DNA of 62,264 nt from Terriglobia bacterium. GTDB lineage: Bacteria > Acidobacteriota > Terriglobia > Terriglobales > Acidobacteriaceae. A program made the translations under genes and the position numbers. Of this stretch, positions 52,685 to 61,638 are shown piece after piece. The stretch spans positions 1-62,264 of the forward strand of contig JAIQFA010000024.1 of assembly GCA_020073525.1 (NCBI GenBank). Reading direction: 5' to 3'. The notes under the pieces were generated by a model. It made no database searches and was not told where the DNA came from. It worked only from the letters and a program-made list of their open reading frames with translations. The number at the start of each line of letters is the position of its first letter. The stretch's first letter is position 1.

Positions 52685-54559
52685 ATGATGAAGCTGCGTT
52701 TTGCCAGCATGACGGTTGGCCTCGCGCTGGGTGTCACTGCGGCGGTGGTTGTCGCCTGCACGGTCGCCTCCTACTTCTATTCGGTCCATCACTTTCAAAG
52801 CCTTCTCGAGACAGCGCGCACCAGTGCGCTCGCCGAAGGAGAATTAATCCGCACCGCGCTCGAGCACCAGATGCTGGAAAATGACCGCACCCTGATGGCG
52901 CAAATGATCGAGAGCTTCGGTAAACAGTCGAGCGTCGAACAACTCATACTGTTGGATCGCAGTGGTGTGGAACGCTACTCGAGCAAGCCGGGGACCGCGG
53001 GGAATGATTTCCGGATCGACTCTCCCACCTGTCAGGCCTGCCATCGCGACCCGCCGGAACGCCGCGGATCCAGCCGCGTGATCGAGACCCGCGGTGGAAC
53101 GATTCTGAGGACCGTCGTACCGATTCGCAACCGCGAGGAGTGCCACCGGTGCCACGATCCCCGCCAGAAGATCAATGGCATCCTGATTCTGGACTACAAC
53201 GCCGGAGAGGTCCGGGCCGCGATGACGCGGGACCTGCGTTGGATGGTTGCTGGCACGGGCGCCTTGACCTTCGTCATCGTGGGGGCTATCGCACTCGTGA
53301 TCCGGGTGTCGGTCTTGCGCCGCTTGCAGCGTTTTGAAACCACGGCGCGACTGATTTCCCAGGGCGACCTCGAACGTCGTGTGCCTGCGGAAGGCTCGGA
53401 CACCCTGGCGTGGCTGGCAAGCGAGTTCAATGCCATGGCCGACTCGGTGTCAGGTCTGGTCGGTGAAGTGCGTACCCAGCGGGAGCGGCTGGAAACCGTG
53501 ATCAACAGTATTGATGATGGGATCGTCGTCCTCGACGCGGAACGAAAGATTATGGCCGCCAACGACGCCTTTCTGCAGCGAGCCAGCAACTCGCGCGAGC
53601 AGGTTCTGGGCTGCTGCTGCTACGAAATCGGACCGAGGCCGTGCAACCTGTCCGACTGTCCCACCCTCGCCTGCCTGCGGTCGGGTGCGCGCCAGGTCCG
53701 GATCTGCGAGCGCAAAACCGGCAACGACACGGTAGCCTGGGAAGAAATCCACGCTTCCCCGATTCTCGACGCCTCGGGGCGGTTGGTTCAAGTAGTGGAG
53801 GTGTGGCGCGACATCTCTGAGCGCCGGGCGGCCGAGGCGAAACTGGCCGAGTCTTACCGCTTGGCGTCGGTCGGAGTTCTGGCCTCCGGGTTTTCGCACG
53901 AGATGAACACCCCTCTGGCAACGACCCTGATGTGCGTGGAGGGAATCCTCCGCGAGACTCCAGCCGGGCAGGGCGGGCAAATGGATCAGGCCAGAATCCG
54001 AGACAATGCGACGATCGCGCGCGACCAAATCCTGCGGTGCCGCGGTATCACCCAGCACTTCCTGCGCTTGTCGCGCGGACAGCGGCATGCCGGAGATATC
54101 GTGGACCTGTATGCCGCCATCGCGGCCGCCCAGAGACTCGTCGATCCGACGGCCCGCGCCAACTCCGTGGACGTCGTCGTACAACCGTTCACAACGACCC
54201 TGCACGTCCGGGCTGACGAGGCCGAGTTGCAGAACCTGCTGGTCAATCTTCTGCTCAACGCGATTCAGGCGTCCAAGCCGGGCGGTAAGGTCGTCGTTGC
54301 CACTCAAGGCGGTGATGCTGTGCACATTTGTGTCACCGATGAAGGATGCGGGATTGCCCCGGAATACCGTCAGAAGATCTTTGAGCCCTTTTTCAGCCTC
54401 CGCCAGGGTGGCACTGGCCTCGGTCTGTTCCTGTCGCTGAACGCTGTCCGGAGCTGGGGAGGCAACATCTTGGTTGAGAGTACTCCTGGCAAGGGGTCTA
54501 TATTCGAAGTCGTGATCCCGGTCATCGATCCCGGTCCGCAACCGAAGGACGGTCTATGA
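52685..54559 (+). CDS. dihaem periplasmic sensor histidine kinase
   Basis: 624 residues. After the first helix (VGLALGVTAAVVVACTVASY) comes a periplasmic domain with two c-type haem sites, C116-Q-A-C-H120 and C153-H-R-C-H157. Then follow a second helix (about 187-208), a HAMP-like linker, a PAS domain with an unusual Cys-rich segment (about 310-341, CCCYEIGPRPCN then DCPTLAC), the phospho-acceptor H-box SHEMNTPLATT (His about 405) and an ATPase domain (NLLVNLLLNAIQASKPGG, DEGCGI, GTGLGLFLS). The haems would sense redox state or a gas in the periplasm. It overlaps the next gene by ATGA, so the response regulator is its partner. Confidence 0.9.
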   Translation: MMKLRFASMTVGLALGVTAAVVVACTVASYFYSVHHFQSLLETARTSALAEGELIRTALEHQMLENDRTLMAQMIESFGKQSSVEQLILLDRSGVERYSSKPGTAGNDFRIDSPTCQACHRDPPERRGSSRVIETRGGTILRTVVPIRNREECHRCHDPRQKINGILILDYNAGEVRAAMTRDLRWMVAGTGALTFVIVGAIALVIRVSVLRRLQRFETTARLISQGDLERRVPAEGSDTLAWLASEFNAMADSVSGLVGEVRTQRERLETVINSIDDGIVVLDAERKIMAANDAFLQRASNSREQVLGCCCYEIGPRPCNLSDCPTLACLRSGARQVRICERKTGNDTVAWEEIHASPILDASGRLVQVVEVWRDISERRAAEAKLAESYRLASVGVLASGFSHEMNTPLATTLMCVEGILRETPAGQGGQMDQARIRDNATIARDQILRCRGITQHFLRLSRGQRHAGDIVDLYAAIAAAQRLVDPTARANSVDVVVQPFTTTLHVRADEAELQNLLVNLLLNAIQASKPGGKVVVATQGGDAVHICVTDEGCGIAPEYRQKIFEPFFSLRQGGTGLGLFLSLNAVRSWGGNILVESTPGKGSIFEVVIPVIDPGPQPKDGL

Positions 54560-55917
54560 AGGCTCCCTCCCTCCTTCTGGTCGATGACGATACAGCATTC
54601 CGGCAGGTGATGATGGGCGAACTGAGTCGTCTCGGCTACGAAGTTGACGCGGTGGGCACGGGTGAAGAGGCAATCCAGCGGGTGGCAGCGGCGGAACCCG
54701 AAGTCGTGTTGCTCGACTTGCGCTTGCCTGGTATGGGCGGGCTCGAGACGCTGAAGGCCATCCAGGCCGCCACGCCGGCAACCGAGGTCATCATGTTGAC
54801 CGGACACGGTTCCATCGATACCGCAATCGAATCGATCCGCATTGGCGCCTTCGATTACGTGGTAAAGCCTTGCCCGCTGGATGAACTCCAGATTCGCATT
54901 CAGAGGGCGCTCGAACGGCGATCACTGCGCCAGCGAGCGAATATTCTGGAGCATGGTCTGACTCCCCCCGATCTCGGCAATTCCTTCATCGGCGACAGTC
55001 CGGAATTCCGCCGCCTGCTGAGCCTGATCGATCGGGTAGCCCCCAGCGATTCGACCGTGCTCATAACCGGCGAGACGGGCGCCGGAAAGGAACGGGTAGC
55101 CAAGCTGATCCATGCGCGCAGCTCCCGCCGGTCGCGGCCGTTCGTGGTGGTCGAGTGCGCCGCGCTGCAGGAAAGCCTGCTCCAGAGCGAACTGTTCGGC
55201 CATGAGCGTGGCGCATTCACCGGAGCGGACCGCGCCAAGCCCGGATTGTTCGAAGTCGCCAACGCCGGAACGATTTTCCTGGACGAGATCGGGGAGGTGA
55301 GCCCAGCGACCCAGACCAAGCTGCTGCGCGTGCTCGACACCTCCACGTTCCGCCATGTCGGCAGCACCCGGGAAATTCGCGTGGATGTCCGGATTCTGAC
55401 CGCGACCAATCGCGATGTGCCATCCATGGTGCGGCAGGGCCTTTTCCGCGAGGACTTGTTCTACCGCCTAAGCACGATCACGGTGGAGGTGCCGCCCCTG
55501 CGCGCCCGAGGGGCCGACGTGGAGCTGCTGGCACAACACTTCGCGACCGTGCTTAACGAGCGCTTTGGCTCTAACAAACAGATCAGCGAAGCGGCCCTGC
55601 AACTACTGCGACGGCACAACTGGCCTGGGAACGTGCGCGAGCTCCTGCACGTGGTCGAAGCGGCCCTGGTGCTCGGTGAGGGATCTCTGGTTCTGCCGGA
55701 GCACCTCCCGGCCGCCTTGCGGAATTCGAAGCCTGTTCCGCTTGCCGGTCCTTTAGCGCAGGACGCCCCGCTGCCGACGCTCGAAGAAGCGGAGCTTACG
55801 CACATCCGATTGGCGATCGAGGCCAGCAAGGGTCACCGGGGAAACGCGGCCAGGATTCTCGGAATCAGCGAGCGGAATTTGTACCGGAAATTGCGCGAGC
55901 ACGGCCTGCTCTCGTGA
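54556..55917 (+). CDS. sigma-54-dependent response regulator (NtrC family)
   Basis: 453 residues: receiver domain with the phospho-acceptor Asp54 (VVLLDLRLPGM), a linker, an AAA+ domain with Walker A GETGAGKE, the intact GAFTGA loop that contacts sigma-54, Walker B FLDEIGE, and a C-terminal Fis-type helix-turn-helix (RGNAARILGISERNLYRKLR). The ATG overlaps the kinase stop. Its likely targets are the divergent bc operon and perhaps itself, because the enhancer dyads and a GG-N10-GC promoter lie just upstream of the pair. Confidence 0.95.
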   Translation: MKAPSLLLVDDDTAFRQVMMGELSRLGYEVDAVGTGEEAIQRVAAAEPEVVLLDLRLPGMGGLETLKAIQAATPATEVIMLTGHGSIDTAIESIRIGAFDYVVKPCPLDELQIRIQRALERRSLRQRANILEHGLTPPDLGNSFIGDSPEFRRLLSLIDRVAPSDSTVLITGETGAGKERVAKLIHARSSRRSRPFVVVECAALQESLLQSELFGHERGAFTGADRAKPGLFEVANAGTIFLDEIGEVSPATQTKLLRVLDTSTFRHVGSTREIRVDVRILTATNRDVPSMVRQGLFREDLFYRLSTITVEVPPLRARGADVELLAQHFATVLNERFGSNKQISEAALQLLRRHNWPGNVRELLHVVEAALVLGEGSLVLPEHLPAALRNSKPVPLAGPLAQDAPLPTLEEAELTHIRLAIEASKGHRGNAARILGISERNLYRKLREHGLLS

Positions 55918-56283
55918 TCCGGCGCGTTCTCGGATTTTTCTGAATCCCTGAGATCTTTATCGCCTTCCAGCACATCGAAGAATCCCGTGCCACCCCAATC
56001 CGGGTCCTTTCCGGCGGCAGGGACATCAAGGGGACGTGACAGAGGAACGGATTTATCGATCGACGTGTGAAGTTCGGTTTCTCAATATCGCAAGAACCTG
56101 CGGTAACAGTTCGTGGTTACTAGCGCGACTGCAATGGGCCAGTGGAATCTCGAGCCCGGACGGGGTTCCACGGTGTCAAAGAAAAAAGAGGGCACTGGAA
56201 ATGATTCCTGTTGCGGTTCGTGGCACTAAGGTGATTGATTCCATTCTGGCCAGATCAGTAACATTTGTTATCGGAGTGCTCCT
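55918..56283. other. intergenic region
   Basis: There are 366 bases between the response regulator and the secreted protein. I see no gene and no strong terminator. A TGGCAC at 56220 has no matching -12 GC, so it is not counted as a promoter. Confidence 0.3.
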
Positions 56284-57876
56284 ATGACCGTGCAAAACAT
56301 ATTGTTCTGCTGGATCTTAGTGACGTGTCTCCCAGTTGCTGCTCAGGTCCCGGCTTCGTCGTTTATTGAACCGGCGCAGGCATCTCTGGCCGTAGGACAG
56401 TCACAAACATTCCAATTGCTTGATCGTGATGGGCAAGAGATTGATGTTAGCGGCTGGAGTGTCAGCAATACCGACATCGCGGAGCTCCAGATCGATGGTG
56501 TACATGCCATTCTTACGTCTAAGGCAAGAGGGCATGTCGTGTTGCGAAGTGGCGACGGAGCAGAGGCCCAGATAAAAGTTGTCTCCGAATCTGACCTACA
56601 GGGGTGGCCTCCGACCCAAGCCCGATGGACCCTGCGACCTATCGACGGCGAGTTTACCTCTGTATTCTGGGCAACCGGTGCGTGGGGCGGCTCAGCTCCC
56701 GATGCTGATCCTGCGGGAGAAACTGATCCTTTCTATTTCTATGAAGACCGTGGCAACAGTGCGTCGCATTTGCGAGCCATCCGCAAGAGCGGATTGCAGG
56801 TCTGGCAATGGCCTGACCACGGTTCAGCGCCGGCACTGCGCCTGATTTGTGGCGATATCTACAACGGTGTTCTCATTCGCCTGGGCGAGGGGCAATCGAC
56901 CACTCTCGTCGACCTTGATTCAAACGGGCAGGAGCGCTGGCGCATTCCTGCTCCTGGCTTCAGCGGAAGAGAATTTGCTTACAACATGTCCGGCGCGTTG
57001 TATTTTGTCGAGGAAGACCACAATGCTACCTCCGTCCACCTGGTCGGAGTCGACGCCCATACCGGAGGTCAGATCTTCTCCTACAGCCTGCCAGGCTCGC
57101 GCGAGCGAGTTCGCAATTTCACGGTCCGCAATGGGAAACTGATTTGCTCGCCGGGTACGGAAACCTCGACGTCAACGCCTATTCACTACAGCAAAATGAT
57201 GAGCGACTTCGACAATGTTTCGCACTTCGTCTATTCCGAATCAACCCTGACCGCGGATGCCGGATGGTGCTCGCCAGGTACTATCCTCGATCCTGGGAAA
57301 GTACACATCGATGCTGTGCAGAAATTAGCGACTCTCCAAGTCTACGAAAACCATGCAGTGTCCACGCGGACTCTTGAGGAAAATAGGGCGCATGGTGAAG
57401 CGGCAACCACGCTGATCAGATCGGCTGTCCCCACCGGCGACATTACGTTTGACGAGCAGCAAGGAGTCGCAACCTTCTTTGCGGTTCGCATGACAACGGG
57501 GTACTGGCGCGGAGATAGCTCGGCAAAGATTGAGAATTTTCAATACCGCATCACAAATGAACCCGGAGTCAATTACCGATTTCCCGTGCCCGGCACCGGA
57601 AAACAGAACATCATGATGCTTGGTAGAGAGGGGCTGGGGTTTGTTACGTTCGGCAATACAGTCACGGCGTTCGAAGGTGAGACCGGACGAGAAGTTTGGC
57701 GCTGGCAATCGAAGAACAGTGACTTGATGCCCTATGAGGTCCTGGCAGATGGCGGGGTGGTTGTCCACGATGGCGACCGTTACACTGTCCTCAAAGACGG
57801 CAAGGCCCAGTTGCAGTTGGATGAAACTTATGTTCGTTTCGTTAAGATGTTCCGTCCACCTGAAGACAGTTTCTGA
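56284..57876 (+). CDS. secreted protein with Ig-like and beta-propeller-like regions
   Basis: 530 residues with a signal peptide (VQNILFCWILVTCLPVAAQ). The first 100 residues look like a bacterial Ig-like (BIG2) domain (EPAQASLAVGQSQTFQLLD, then TSKARGHVVLRSGDGAEAQI). The rest has repeated blocks of the PQQ/beta-propeller kind (LVDLDSNGQERWRIPAPG, VGVDAHTGGQIFSYSLPG, TAFEGETGREVWRWQSKN), each with a strand ending in a Trp or aromatic. No catalytic motif. Probably an extracytoplasmic binding or surface protein; function unknown. Bases 57877-58133 are without a gene. Confidence 0.7.
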   Translation: MTVQNILFCWILVTCLPVAAQVPASSFIEPAQASLAVGQSQTFQLLDRDGQEIDVSGWSVSNTDIAELQIDGVHAILTSKARGHVVLRSGDGAEAQIKVVSESDLQGWPPTQARWTLRPIDGEFTSVFWATGAWGGSAPDADPAGETDPFYFYEDRGNSASHLRAIRKSGLQVWQWPDHGSAPALRLICGDIYNGVLIRLGEGQSTTLVDLDSNGQERWRIPAPGFSGREFAYNMSGALYFVEEDHNATSVHLVGVDAHTGGQIFSYSLPGSRERVRNFTVRNGKLICSPGTETSTSTPIHYSKMMSDFDNVSHFVYSESTLTADAGWCSPGTILDPGKVHIDAVQKLATLQVYENHAVSTRTLEENRAHGEAATTLIRSAVPTGDITFDEQQGVATFFAVRMTTGYWRGDSSAKIENFQYRITNEPGVNYRFPVPGTGKQNIMMLGREGLGFVTFGNTVTAFEGETGREVWRWQSKNSDLMPYEVLADGGVVVHDGDRYTVLKDGKAQLQLDETYVRFVKMFRPPEDSF

Positions 57877-58133
57877 CGGAGGCCGGTACGCCTGAGCGCA
57901 GAATGCGTGTCCGGACGCGGGAATATTCTGAGAGTTCAATTTGTTCGAACCGCATCACGAGAACCGGCACGTTGCCTGACATCGACCGCGTTTCAACCTG
58001 CGCGGAGACGTCTGAAACCACTACTTCGTCGCAACAATCTTCACCGATTCCAGTTCCGACTGCTGTCTCGCTAGGACGTTGAAATCAGCTCGGCATCGAC
58101 GGAACAACGAAGATCCTCCCCGACGGAGAACGA

Positions 58134-59666
58134 TCAGTGTGTCCGGGCCTCTGTTCCAGCAACTTGGCTCAACACTCTGTCCGCCGCATGGACGCCCCGA
58201 TATTGCGCTTCCTCGAAGATGGAGAATCCGCTGAGATCCGAATTGGCGAACAGAATTCGCCCGTGCATTTTGGCAAGATTGCGGCGTTCGGCGGAGAAGA
58301 TAGCTCCGACCTTGGGGCGGGCCATGGCGTGTCCCAGGCGCATGATGTCTATGCGCGATACGCACTTGCGGATATCAGGATGCACGCGTTCGAGGTCGTG
58401 AAGAATCGCGTCCTTCCAGTAGTTCCAATCCTGGTTCAACAGCAACTGCCGGTTCTCCGACGGCAGTCCATCGGCCAAAGCCCAGTAGAACGTCCAGACG
58501 GTGCGGTCCACGTGAGAACGGAGGCTCTGATGGGTCGCATCCACGTAACCGAGTGTCGGGGATTCCATGAAGACGTTGTCCCAAGTAGGATCGGTACCGT
58601 AGGATTCGGGGAAATGTTCGAGCGTGAGATTGGCGGTCAGCCACGGCGAATATTCGAAATCGTACAGTGGAGCCATGCCCTCCATCAAGTACGGCGCCAG
58701 GAATGTTGGTGCGGCGAAGATTACAAATTCTGTTTGATATTCGGTGTCTCCGGCCAGAACGCTGAACCCCTTTCCGCGTTGCAGGATCTTGTGCACCATT
58801 CGGTTGGTATTTACAAAGCTTCCAACTCGTTCAAGGAGTCGGCGTACGATCCATCCGTTTCCTTCGGGCTAGGTTAGAGGTCCTTTTTCCTCTGGCTCGC
58901 GAGAGGCGAAATACTGGATTCCTGCCCATGCGGACGTGTTGTTGGTCATTGCGCCATAATCGTCGCGGCAGCAGTAGTTCATGTACCAGTTCACGATGCG
59001 AGAGTCCATTCGCTGCGCGTGGAGCCAGTCAGCAAACGAGAGTCGATCCAGGTCCGCCGTGGTATCGGACACCCCGATCTCCATGGGCACCGTAAACTTT
59101 CCTGTCGCGCGAAACTCGTGGATGCGGTCTTCCAGTCTTCGGAACTGATCGCGGTCGGCTGGAGTCAATCCGATGGCTGGCTCAATTCCTTCTTGCCATC
59201 TTCCATACAGAAACAAACGCTCCTGAGGAGTGAAGCAAAGATAACGTTCCTCCCATTGACCGTTCTTCAGCACCCCGAGGTCTTCAAACAGCTCGCGGAC
59301 ATAGATAGTCTTCGGCCCAGGTACTGGAACATAATGCGCAGCCCAAGGGTATGCCGTGATTTCGTTTTCACCCCAGCGTGAGTTTCCGCCGGGTTGATCG
59401 TTCATCTCAAGGAGAACGAAATCGGTGAAACCATTCTTATGAAATCGCCACGCAGAGCTCAGACCCGCAATTCCACCACCGATGATCACGACCGCGCGCT
59501 TCACGACCTGCTTGGGTTGAGAAAAGCGTTTCCGATCGCGCAGTTGATGGCCCATCTGGAATGAGTCATTCACGAATGTGCCAGCAACGGGCCGGCCTCC
59601 TTTGATCGACAGGCCAACTAGTGCCGCGCTTGCCGATTGCAGGAATTGGCGCCGTGAAGTTCTCAA
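58134..59666 (-). pseudogene. Tat-exported flavin amine-oxidase-like gene with an in-frame TAG
   Basis: I take the start as TTG at 59666, directly after a GGAAGGA and overlapping the upstream stop (TTGA). The product then begins MRTSRRQFLQSASAALVGLS, a twin-arginine signal. The FAD-binding motif VVIIGGGIAGLSSAW follows, with the amine-oxidase-like second half. Codon 266 (58869-58871) is TAG, within PLT-TAG-PEGNGWIVRRLLE. The reading frame continues without a shift to a normal C-terminus (FANSDLSGFSIFEEAQYRGV). A TGG to TAG change is the simplest reading; a sequencing error is possible. Without readthrough the protein loses its C-terminal half. Confidence 0.75.
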
Positions 59667-60250
59667 TGACTGATGTCCTTCCAGTCCTGGTCGTAGGCGC
59701 GAACCAACACCTGATCGCCCGTTGGCCCCTGTTGGTTCCCGATTGACTCCAACAGTAGGCATTGAATCGCGCCATCGTTCGGACAGCTGGCAGCGTCGGA
59801 GCCAGCGTCGATATGTCCCGTCGCTTTTGCCCACACCTTGCTGGTATCGAAGGAACTCTGCCACGTCGCGTTGCCACTGAGGGAAACCGGAATGGTAGCG
59901 TTCCCGTTGGGGTTTGCATCGATGCTGGTGAAGTGGGTGATGATCTGGACGGGCTGTCCGAAAACATTCGTAAAGAGGGTAGCTTCGGGACGGGCGGCGT
60001 TTACCGTCCAGGAGGTGTCACCTGTGGCCGTGGGCAGGCAAACATAGCCCTGAGTACCGAAGGCATGGCCGACCAAGAATGCAGAGTTTCCCTCCGGTAC
60101 TGCAATCGCGTCAGGAGTGGTTGGGGGCGTAACGTTCTGGGCCGCCGCACGGGTAACTGTGCCGAAGGCACAAGCGAGCACGAGAGCGGCCACGAACAGG
60201 CTCCGAACTCGCGCAATCTTTCTTGTTTGCTGACCAAGGTTGTAGCTCAT
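59663..60250 (-). CDS. DUF3455-like secreted protein
   Basis: 195 residues with a signal peptide (about residues 17-38, ending TRAAAQ). The domain starts with PDAIAVPEGNSAFLVGHAFG and has YVCLPTATGDTSWTVNAARP, then QPVQIITHFTSIDANPNGN and a C-terminal SVGNQQGPTG-like LLESIGNQQGPTGDQVLV. These are the marks of DUF3455, a family of unknown function found in bacteria and fungi. It is coupled to the flavin oxidoreductase gene by the overlapping TTGA. Start ATG at 60250. Confidence 0.8.
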   Translation of the reverse strand: MSYNLGQQTRKIARVRSLFVAALVLACAFGTVTRAAAQNVTPPTTPDAIAVPEGNSAFLVGHAFGTQGYVCLPTATGDTSWTVNAARPEATLFTNVFGQPVQIITHFTSIDANPNGNATIPVSLSGNATWQSSFDTSKVWAKATGHIDAGSDAASCPNDGAIQCLLLESIGNQQGPTGDQVLVRAYDQDWKDISH

Positions 60251-60577
60251 CTATTTGTTCTCCAGTTCTCTTGTTGTCAAGACACACAACTCGCTCGAAG
60301 GCCGTTCGCCACATTACTTGTACGAATCACAATGGACTGACATGTAATGAGTTGTTAGTGCCTTCTATTAGCAGTTACTTGGGAGGCATAATCGCCCTCA
60401 CTAGACATGACGAGATCACGGAGGAGTTTACTTTTCGCGGAAGCAAATTAATTCGGGTGTTAAGAGAATGCTATTGACGATCACGCGCAACGAAGGAATG
60501 CAGCTCGTCGAAGGCCTGGCATGCGGTATCTCTCTGTCGACACCGCCCGCCCAGGACTGCTGTATGGGTACAAGTAG
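60251..60577. other. intergenic region with probable promoter of the DUF3455 gene
   Basis: No gene is convincing in these 327 bases. The AT-richer part (60320-60470) lies upstream of the minus-strand DUF3455 gene and could hold its promoter, but I cannot name a -35/-10 pair. Confidence 0.25.
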
Positions 60578-60950
60578 TTACTGCAAGACGGGCTCAACAG
60601 CATTTCCGTCAGCACGTAAAGGAGTCGGCGTTTGGCTTAGGTCGCGGTCTCGCATAGCGGAATGGCAAACCATGCAGGATCGTTGCGTGCTATTTCCTTC
60701 CTGGGAAACCAGCGCATAACTGACCCCGTGCGCCGACCAGGTAACAACTCTGTAGCCCTCGACCATGCGGTAGTGCGAGAAGGCTCGCCCCACAGTGACG
60801 CCGTGCGCATGATGGTGAGGCTAATGGGCTTTCCGACCCGGAACACGAATTCCTCCCATGCCTCGTCATCACAAGGGCCGGCGCAGAGACAGACGACGTC
60901 TTTCAGGGACAAAGACGAATATCGCGTCGTTCTAGAGGTGTTCAACATTT
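60578..60950 (-). pseudogene. frameshifted fragment resembling an anti-sigma-factor C-terminus
   Basis: One minus-strand frame reads FRVGKPISLTIMRTASLWGE and, after loss of one base near 60785, the next reads FSHYRMVEGYRVVTWSAHGV, SYALVSQEGNSTQRSCMVCH and on to a stop. The GYxVVxWxxxGxxYxxVS stretch resembles the periplasmic end of anti-sigma factors common in Acidobacteriota and other soil bacteria. It also contains a CMVCH (CxxCH) site. The N-terminal part is missing or unrecognisable. Bases 60951-61259 hold nothing I recognise. Confidence 0.4.
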
Positions 60951-61259
60951 GTTATTTCTGCTCAGAGTCGGCAGGCAGTCCCCAAGCGCCACAGTACCGG
61001 TGTCGAAAACAAGTGTGACGCTTCTGTGAGTCTCAAATTCGAAAACGCTTCCCCGCGCCTCACGATTGGATGATTATGAATCCCTCTGGCTGTAAAAACT
61101 TTGTCAACTTTCGGTCAACAGTGGGTTGCCAGGCTTCTGTGGCACCCGACTCTTGGTGACCTTGCCCCAGTGTGTGGTCCCTGATCTGAATTCGGCCCTT
61201 GCCGCGTCTCGGCAGGGGACTGACGTCGGATGATGCCGTTCAATCGGCTGGTAGCCTGA

Positions 61260-61517
61260 TCAGACGGAGCCCTTCGCGCCCGCCTCCGGTCGGATATTCT
61301 GATTGACGCGGAAGAAATTACTTGGATCGTACTTCGCCTTTATCTGGGCCAGCCTCTCGTAGTTATTTCGGTACGTCGCACGAATGCGGTCTTTGCCTTC
61401 CATCATGAAGTTTACGTACGCGCCGCCGGCTCCGTAAGGATGCAGCGCCTCCCAGTAGTTCTTGGCCCAAGCGGTAATGCGATCCTTGTTGGGCGGATCT
61501 GGGGCCCACGCCGACAA
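61260..61517 (-). pseudogene. C-terminal remnant of a berberine-bridge-type FAD oxidase
   Basis: 85 codons matching the BBE tail of FAD-linked oxidases: ITAWAKNYWEALHPYGAGGA, YVNFM and NNYERLAQIKAKYDPSNFFR, ending NQNIRP. The FAD-binding domain and the substrate domain are absent; upstream on this strand is unrelated sequence, so it is a 5'-truncated remnant. Bases 61518-61638 have no gene. Confidence 0.7.
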
Positions 61518-61638
61518 TCACCTCTCTTCCGGGGGACCACTCCGGCTTATGACGCTGACGGCCGTCTCACCTTCTGGCTTGACCAAGTTGACAATTAGGG
61601 GCAATGCCCTCACAAGCGCTGATATGGGGGACAACTCT

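Noticed and set aside
56215..56240. TGGCAC upstream of the secreted protein as a sigma-54 promoter
   Set aside because: The -12 position reads AT, not GC.
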